Assembly (NCBI GenBank): GCA_003999685.1
Contig: CP021220.1
Location: 2,108,001 to 2,172,000 of the forward strand
Reading direction: 5' to 3'
Origin: Taiwanofungus camphoratus
Lineage: Eukaryota > Basidiomycota > Agaricomycetes > Polyporales > Taiwanofungaceae
DNA length: 64,000 bases
The position numbers were made by a program, and so were the translations under genes. Each line of letters starts with the position of its first letter. Within the stretch, counting starts at the first letter, position 1. This document shows, piece by piece, positions 58,935-64,000 of the stretch. The notes below the pieces were generated by a model. It was given only the letters and a program-made list of their open reading frames with translations, had not been told where the DNA came from and did not search any database.

Positions 58935-59201
58935 GGGTGCTGCTTGCTTGAGGCGGTAGGTTGCAAGCGGTGCTGGGTCCTTACCCGGCCGCCCACATGC
59001 CTACATTGCACGAGGCTTACACGATGTCGTGGGTCCTTACCCGGTCGTTGTTAGTCTCACCAGGTATGAGATGAAACACTCTCAAGGTTCGAGGTGAAAC
59101 ACCCTCACGGTACGTGGTGAAACACCCGCACGGCTGAAGAACATTTATTTAACGGAAAATCAAGTAGGGTCGTTCGGAGATCAACCTTAGTAAGGGGGTA
59201 A
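58935..59201 (+). other. Untranslated segment before the 3' LTR
   Basis: The segment holds short near-direct repeats of a GTGAAACACCC unit (about 59068-59125: GAAACACTCTCAAGG, GAAACACCCTCACGG, GAAACACCCGCACGG). It ends with the polypurine tract. Confidence 0.6.
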
Positions 59202-59202
59202 T
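59184..59202 (+). promoter_or_regulatory. 3' polypurine tract of the chromovirus
   Basis: The run AAGGGGG ends four bases before the 3' LTR starts with TGATAC. This is the expected position for plus-strand priming. Confidence 0.75.
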
Positions 59203-59677
59203 GATACAATTTCTATTTCTTGTCATTACCACAGTCATTGCTTACACATGGACTATTACTGTACGGGCCCCGGATCAGCCCCACTTATACACAGGACTCT
59301 GACTCATATCCGGGCCGCTTACCACATTCCTCATCACTCATACATATTGCTAATACGCCCGGATCATACCACTTTCTATTTACTCAGAGTCGTACCACAC
59401 TTCGGACCTCCTGCCCTAGAGTAGTTCTTGGTCCGTGCTCAGGATTGGTACTTGTATATATAGCATGTACTTTAGCTTAGGTCGGACCTTAAGTCTGATC
59501 TTGTTACTATCATATTCGTGTCTTGTATCCTCTCACTCATATCTGAGTGATACTCGCTCGAGTCTATCGACTTCACGACACTCGGTCTATATCGACCATA
59601 AGACCTCGCCACCTTCTATCGTGGTCAGGCCCTCACGTTGAGGCAACGCATAGGATCCGAGATACCAATTTGTATCA
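59202..59677 (+). repeat. 3' LTR of the chromovirus
   Basis: This intact LTR of 476 bp runs from TGATAC to GTATCA and matches the two halves of the 5' LTR. It lacks the 1.6-kb insertion, so that insertion happened after the retrotransposon integrated. Confidence 0.93.
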
Positions 59678-59682
59678 AGCCC
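59678..59682. repeat. Target-site duplication, right copy (AGCCC)
   Basis: This exactly matches AGCCC at 50027-50031. Confidence 0.9.
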
Positions 59683-59856
59683 TACTGGTTTCGGGCCTCA
59701 GTCATCAAGTGGGCGAGAAGGGTCATCGCAGACACTCAGCGCCGCTATCCTCCCCGCCTCATGGGTGATCAAATTAGAGATGGTCACAGACACCCAAATA
59801 AACTTCCCATGATGATTCCTCCCCGTGTTCTGTGTGGCCCATTGAAGGAGGCCCGC
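59683..59856 (+). other. Coding-like remnant between the chromovirus and the second 1.6-kb element
   Basis: One plus-strand frame stays open over the whole 174 bases and reads like protein, with blocks KWARRVIADTQRRYPP and PNKLPMMIPPRVLCGPLKEA. The frame begins next to a GTGTAG that could be an intron acceptor. The insertion site of the 1.6-kb element falls inside this frame. I do not recognise the protein. It may be a disrupted host exon or part of an older repeat. Confidence 0.4.
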
Positions 59857-61529
59857 TGATGAGTCCCGTAGCCTCCTGGGCCCCAAATTGCGATTTTAGG
59901 AGCTTTCTAATCCCCCAACCGACCACTCTAAGACTCTTCTACAGCCTACGACAGGAGGGATAGGTTCCTATAATATTCCTAACACCTCCTTTCCTTCCTA
60001 ATCCCTTCTAACACCCTACAAAGTCTTGCAAAGTCACACGAGGTGCTACGAGGTTTTGAATGCTAGACGCGAAGTCCCTAACTCCTGCTAAGTCCACTAT
60101 CAGACACTGCCGGCCCTCCCACACTGTTCCATTGGATCTAGGTCCTACCTACTACGTCACTCATCCCGGGCTTAGCTAAGAAGTCTTAGCTAAGTCTCTC
60201 CTAGCTCTTGTGATTGCAGCTACCTCCGATAGGCTCCAAAACGGTCTGAAGTTCCGGAAGCTGGACTTAGGAAGCCTTGCGCACCCCATGGGTCTCGATC
60301 CTATGCCATAAGGTCATCCTAGGGCATATCCATATGGTCCTCCACCCAGTTAGGACACCTCCTACCCCGATTAGGCCAAGTCCCGCTGCTAGGAACTTCG
60401 TATGCTCTTAACCCACTAAGATAGTTGAGCACGGTGCATGGCTGCTCTCGGATAGTCATCCCGCCCTCGTGAATGAAGTTGGTCACCTTTCTACCGTACG
60501 TAGTTCCCCTGTTTCAGTTCCTATTTAGTTCCTATCCTCCTCGTGTTCACTTTGGAGCCCACGTGCTTTAGTACACATTTCGGACTCGTAAGGATCACTT
60601 CGCGCAAGAATAGTTCACCTCACGCTCCCCTATTTAGTCAGAGGTAGTTTACTATGTACCAGAGAGACCCCTCAGTGCACGCTTCTCTCTTTGGAATACC
60701 AGTTCCCCAGTAGCTCCGATCTCAGAAAAGCACCGCGAGTACAACCTTAGGAATGGTCCTAAGCCCTTAAGTCTCCACCCCAGCTCCATTTCAGTACCTT
60801 TGAACTACATCTATGCTCGCGATATATCTACGAACCACGTCTACACTTCCCGAACTACGCACTACGATCTATGAAGTCACCGCGACTTCGTGCCCTTCAG
60901 CACCTCTTATAGCACCTATCCGGTGGGCCTCCACCTTAGTTATACCCTTAGGCTCACGTTGCGTCATCCCTGCATCCTACGCATAGTCCTACAACTCTCC
61001 CATAGTCTTAATTTCAGGCTATAGTACATCTTTCTACGCCCTCGAACTCTCCGACCTCTCCTACAGGTCTCCTACACTAGCCAAACCTTGCCCACCTCGC
61101 TCTAACAAACCTCTAAGCCTTATGCCCTTTAGCTAACTCCAGCTAAAAAGACTTCGCAGCAGTCTTGTGCCCTCTGCCGCTTAGTAGAAACTATAGTCTA
61201 TTGGCTTATTGCTCCCTAACTCTATACAGCCTATGAAGCCAGCGCGTGCAATTTAGCTAAAACTTCAAAGGACTTCGCAGAATCTCGAAGAACTTCGCGT
61301 ACTTCAGAGGGCCTCGCAAGGCCTTAGGGATCATATAGCACTTAGGAACAAGATCCTGTTGTGCAGGACCCTTGACCCCTTACTCCCCCACTTACAAAAA
61401 CAAGACATACAGGTTTCCCGGTATCATACAGGTTGTAGCTCCTACCCTCACATCCTCACAGTTATCACACTACCCCACAGCCACGTTGCGGAGCACTCCC
61501 TAGGTGCCAGGGTCCCCTTGGTCGTATCA
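59857..61529 (+). mobile_element. 1.6-kb non-coding element, copy 2
   Basis: This second copy of the segment at 50144-51750 is in the same orientation, starting TGATGAGTCCCG and ending TGGTCGTATCA. It aligns along its whole length with scattered substitutions and an extra stretch of about 65-70 bases (about 61160-61235). CCG again lies just outside both ends. It has no long open frame. Confidence 0.8.
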
Positions 61530-62500
61530 CCGTGTTCATCAACAATTGGTTAAGTTTGAGGCTGACCACATATAGGTCAGGAGGATTTGAAGGCTGTCGC
61601 TTCCGAGTGACAGGTGGCAGATAAGGGAGAGAAGAATGTCACTGTAGGCAGTGTGAGACAGCGACAATTCTATGATCAAGTTAATTGATGCTTAGAAAAA
61701 GAATGTGGGGGTCAAGTTGGATGATCTTGACATGAGAATGAGTGGTATTAAGAGAGGGATGGTAGAGTAAAGCCTCAGTGAGCAACAAGCGCCCAAGGAG
61801 ATGGTGGTGGTTCGAGGTCAAGACGCGTTCATTCAGGGTTGCCTATACAGTATTTCGAAACACTTGGCCACAGCACTCGAATCTGAAAGGGCTGGCCTGC
61901 ATTTTCATTTTCTCCGATGAGTGCTGGAATTTATCCGTACCGTACTCCCTAGCATAGATCAAGTTAGGATTGAGCCGCTTCCCGGACAGTCTGTTCATTG
62001 AACTTACACACTCTTCCTTCGTATAGCTCTCACGTTTACTTGCAACAGTTCCTGCTTGCACCCCACTGCAATGATGACCTGGCATTGAACGTTGGATGCT
62101 TGTCATCTATCGTCAATTTGGGCTTGAAATGTATCAAATTTAAGATTAATATTAAGTCTAATAGACGGCTCGATACTGGTCAGGCGAATTCGCGTTGCAA
62201 CAGGTCATAAAATGGTAAAACAGCTCAATATCATTGCCTCTTTTGGTCAATATCTGACATGGAATTTTATGCAATATCTCTTGCTCACTAAGCAACTTAC
62301 TCAAAATTCTAAATACTGAAGATCTACCACAGATATCAAAAATCTGAAACCTGAGAAAATTCAATAAATTCTTAATCTCAGACTTTCAGGTTTTATATTT
62401 TCAATGCAGGATGCTCAAGCCTCATTTTTAGGCAATTTGGTGTGCACTCTCTGCCAAAGATCTTTTTACTTGCTCACCGAATTAGGACATCCGCTGGACA
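61530..62500. other. Decayed coding-like and AT-rich region
   Basis: The first about 400 bases on the plus strand contain short runs that look like protein (for example VADKGEKNVTVGSVRQRQF near 61615 and LSEQQAPKEMVVVRGQDAF near 61776), separated by stops. This suggests a decayed gene or repeat. From about 62100 the sequence is AT-rich and featureless. I recognise no family. Confidence 0.4.
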
Positions 62501-62510
62501 ACTCTCGCTA

Positions 62511-62531
62511 CACGTGATTGGTAATCACGTG
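62511..62531. repeat. Perfect inverted repeat CACGTGATT-GGT-AATCACGTG
   Basis: Nine-base arms are separated by three bases, and each arm carries a CACGTG E-box core. It is followed at once by GGGCATTGCCC, a second small palindrome. It could be a terminal structure of a transposable element or a bHLH-type binding site. Confidence 0.75.
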
Positions 62532-63041
62532 CAGGGCATTGCCCGTCTGCTCTACCTCACATGATGGTTATGGTGATGACCCTTTTTGAGTTGGGTCTAT
62601 CTTATAATGGTGACCATGTATCTATGTCATACAGCAGACATGGGGTAATTGATGAGGGTCAGATAGTCTTAACATTCTTATTTAAATATGCTCAATGTGT
62701 AGATCAGTTTGGAAGGCTCACAAATCCATTCAAATGTTGGCTTCTAGGTCAATGCATGAGAATGTAAGGCAAATTTAGTAACCCTCACAAACTGACCATA
62801 TTTCAATTAATATTTGATGGCCCTTTTGCCCTCACCGATTGGGCCATGTCTGCCGTGTCAATAGTTATGACACTAAAGACTTCGTCGTAACATATACGCA
62901 CACTGCAAAATTGGACTTCCATGGAAATAAATACTTACGGGGAACACACCCATTTGTTCCACGTTCTAGCTGGCAACGTAAGGCAAACACCGCTTCTTGA
63001 ACCAGTACCACCATCATCTCGATTTAGCGCCCGTGCCCAGC
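62532..63041. other. Sequence upstream of the LINE-type ORF
   Basis: The region is AT-rich on the left with a short open frame of about 68 codons (62561-62767) that has no recognised domain. The right part may be the 5' untranslated region of the LINE-type element. Confidence 0.4.
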
Positions 63042-64000
63042 ATGTCTAAATCTCATCGTTCCCTTCCCAATTCCCCCCATACTGGTGCCCCTATAGCCGC
63101 TGTTGGTCTTAGGACTGATGGTGCACCCACCTCGTCGAGTGCGATGTCGGTGCATGGCGGCTGCCCTGCTCATCGCACTCAAGCTGACTCGGATCATCCG
63201 AGATCTCGTCCATTGGACACAACTTTGAACTCACCCTATCATGGGGAGAGTTCCACTTTGAGTTCCTCTCCATCGAGAGGTCCTCTCTTTGAATCGATGG
63301 ACATAGTGCCAGACGATTCACAAAGACATGGAAGTTGCTCAATCCCCTCTGGGGGAGGGGGCGACGACCACATTAGCGCTGGAAGCAGCCTTGCTGTATC
63401 CATGCCCTTTGCCCACGATGGTAGTGCATGGCACACCGGATTGGGCTCAATACCATCAACCCGTTATGGGAGTAATGGACAACCATGTGAACCAGATTCT
63501 TCCGACGGTGCTTCGGCCCCACCGTCCGGAACTCCACCGGTTTCACAACATAATGAATGGCCCGTTTCCCCCATGGAGGTGGAAGCAGACCCCTCCTGTA
63601 CGCCCAGCCCCACGGTTGATGGCGACAATCTGAGAGACGAGCCTGCGAGGCCTGTACTCACATGCATAAGTGCGAATGTTCAGAAATCTGCGGAGAATAC
63701 GAGCATTCTACTTGAGAGACATAGGGACGCCGATATTATCTGCGTCCAGGAGATATTCTGGGGCCGTATCAAGGATGTGGCCTCAGCTAAGTCACGAGAC
63801 GGGGAGGCGTATGAGAATACGTCTGCCCATGCCTCGTTCAAGTGCCTCGGGGCATCAAAAGATTCTCAGGTCGCAGTTTATGTCAACAAGCGGTGGGCTT
63901 CGGCTTTTCCGCAAGTTGTCACTTACAGCGTCTCCCATAAGGATTGCCTTATGGTAGCGCTCAAACTTCCGTCCGGAGACTTTAATGTCCTGAACATGTA
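63042..64000 (+). CDS. LINE-type endonuclease ORF, 5' part (runs off the window)
   Basis: A plus-strand frame is open from ATG 63042 (MSKSHRSLPNSPHTG) to the end of the window, 319 codons without a stop. The first about 205 residues are Ser/Pro-rich and disordered. From about 63655 it reads LTCISANVQKSAENTSILLE, RHRDADIICVQEIFWGRI and DSQVAVYVNKRWASAF. This is the start of an endonuclease/exonuclease/phosphatase domain with the VQE metal-binding Glu, as in the AP-type endonuclease of non-LTR retrotransposons. The reverse transcriptase that should follow is outside the window, so a host EEP nuclease is not fully excluded. ATG 63042 is the first in-frame ATG I considered. Confidence 0.7.
   Translation, partial: MSKSHRSLPNSPHTGAPIAAVGLRTDGAPTSSSAMSVHGGCPAHRTQADSDHPRSRPLDTTLNSPYHGESSTLSSSPSRGPLFESMDIVPDDSQRHGSCSIPSGGGGDDHISAGSSLAVSMPFAHDGSAWHTGLGSIPSTRYGSNGQPCEPDSSDGASAPPSGTPPVSQHNEWPVSPMEVEADPSCTPSPTVDGDNLRDEPARPVLTCISANVQKSAENTSILLERHRDADIICVQEIFWGRIKDVASAKSRDGEAYENTSAHASFKCLGASKDSQVAVYVNKRWASAFPQVVTYSVSHKDCLMVALKLPSGDFNVLNM

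Larger units (their letters stand above)
50032..59677 (+). mobile_element. Ty3/gypsy chromovirus, LTR retrotransposon (fossil)
   Basis: The element is bounded by direct LTRs of about 476-480 bp that start TGATAC and end GTATCA, and by an AGCCC duplication on both sides. In order it carries gag, a pol with protease, reverse transcriptase, RNase H, integrase and a C-terminal chromodomain (hence a chromovirus), and a third zinc-knuckle ORF before the 3' LTR. A separate 1.6-kb element sits inside the 5' LTR. The two LTRs differ at about six sites by eye over about 476 bases, so the insertion is young in evolutionary terms. The coding part shows a few breaks and the copy looks non-functional. Confidence 0.93.

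Noticed and set aside
1-64000. CRISPR arrays, bacterial operons and phage-type defence systems
   Set aside because: The sequence is clearly eukaryotic with introns, and I saw no regularly spaced short repeats of that type.

Overview
The window is nuclear DNA of a filamentous basidiomycete, most likely an agaricomycete. The evidence is intron-dense genes with introns of about 50-65 nt, closely packed genes on both strands, recognisable fungal proteins (YHM2 carrier, Zn2Cys6 regulator, P450, Yth1), and a chromodomain Ty3/gypsy element. I see no bacterial-style operons and no tRNA or rRNA gene.

Positions 1-49,500 are a gene-rich housekeeping segment with about 20 genes. In order they are: TRAPPC8/Trs85 (+); a condensation/acetyltransferase-fold acyltransferase (-); an Mpv17/PMP22 membrane protein (-); the YHM2 mitochondrial carrier (-); an F-box protein (+); a tail-anchored coiled-coil protein (-); an SHB17-like histidine phosphatase (-); a Rac1 GTPase (+); an Ngl2-like nuclease (+); a DH-domain RhoGEF (-); an unnamed two-hydrophobic-segment protein (+); a YjbQ/UPF0047 protein (+); a Zn2Cys6 transcription factor (+); the polyadenylation factor Yth1/CPSF30 (-); a cytochrome P450 (+); prephenate dehydratase (-); an M16 metallopeptidase (+); a NUFIP1-like snoRNP factor (-); a triple-KH RNA-binding protein (-); and ribosomal protein uL13/L16 (-). 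A Rac GTPase and a RhoGEF lie about 2.6 kb apart, but nothing in the sequence shows that they are partners. The P450 and the acyltransferase lie about 27 kb apart and are not in a metabolite cluster.

Positions 50,027-61,529 are a nested transposon block. A chromovirus (Ty3/gypsy with chromodomain) has near-identical LTRs of about 480 bp and a perfect 5-bp target duplication. Its 5' LTR was later interrupted by a 1.6-kb non-coding element, and a second direct copy of that element lies just beyond the 3' LTR. The chromovirus carries an extra zinc-knuckle ORF after pol and an internal copy of its polypurine tract. All six LTR-LTR differences are CG/CA transitions, which suggests methylation-driven decay.

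Positions 61,530-64,000 hold decayed coding-like sequence, an AT-rich stretch, a perfect CACGTG hairpin, and the start of a LINE-type endonuclease ORF that runs off the window.

The best leads for novelty are gene-structure oddities (a 6-nt microexon, GC-AG introns, possible dual-targeting starts) and the architecture of the transposon block. I did not find a convincing new multi-gene system.
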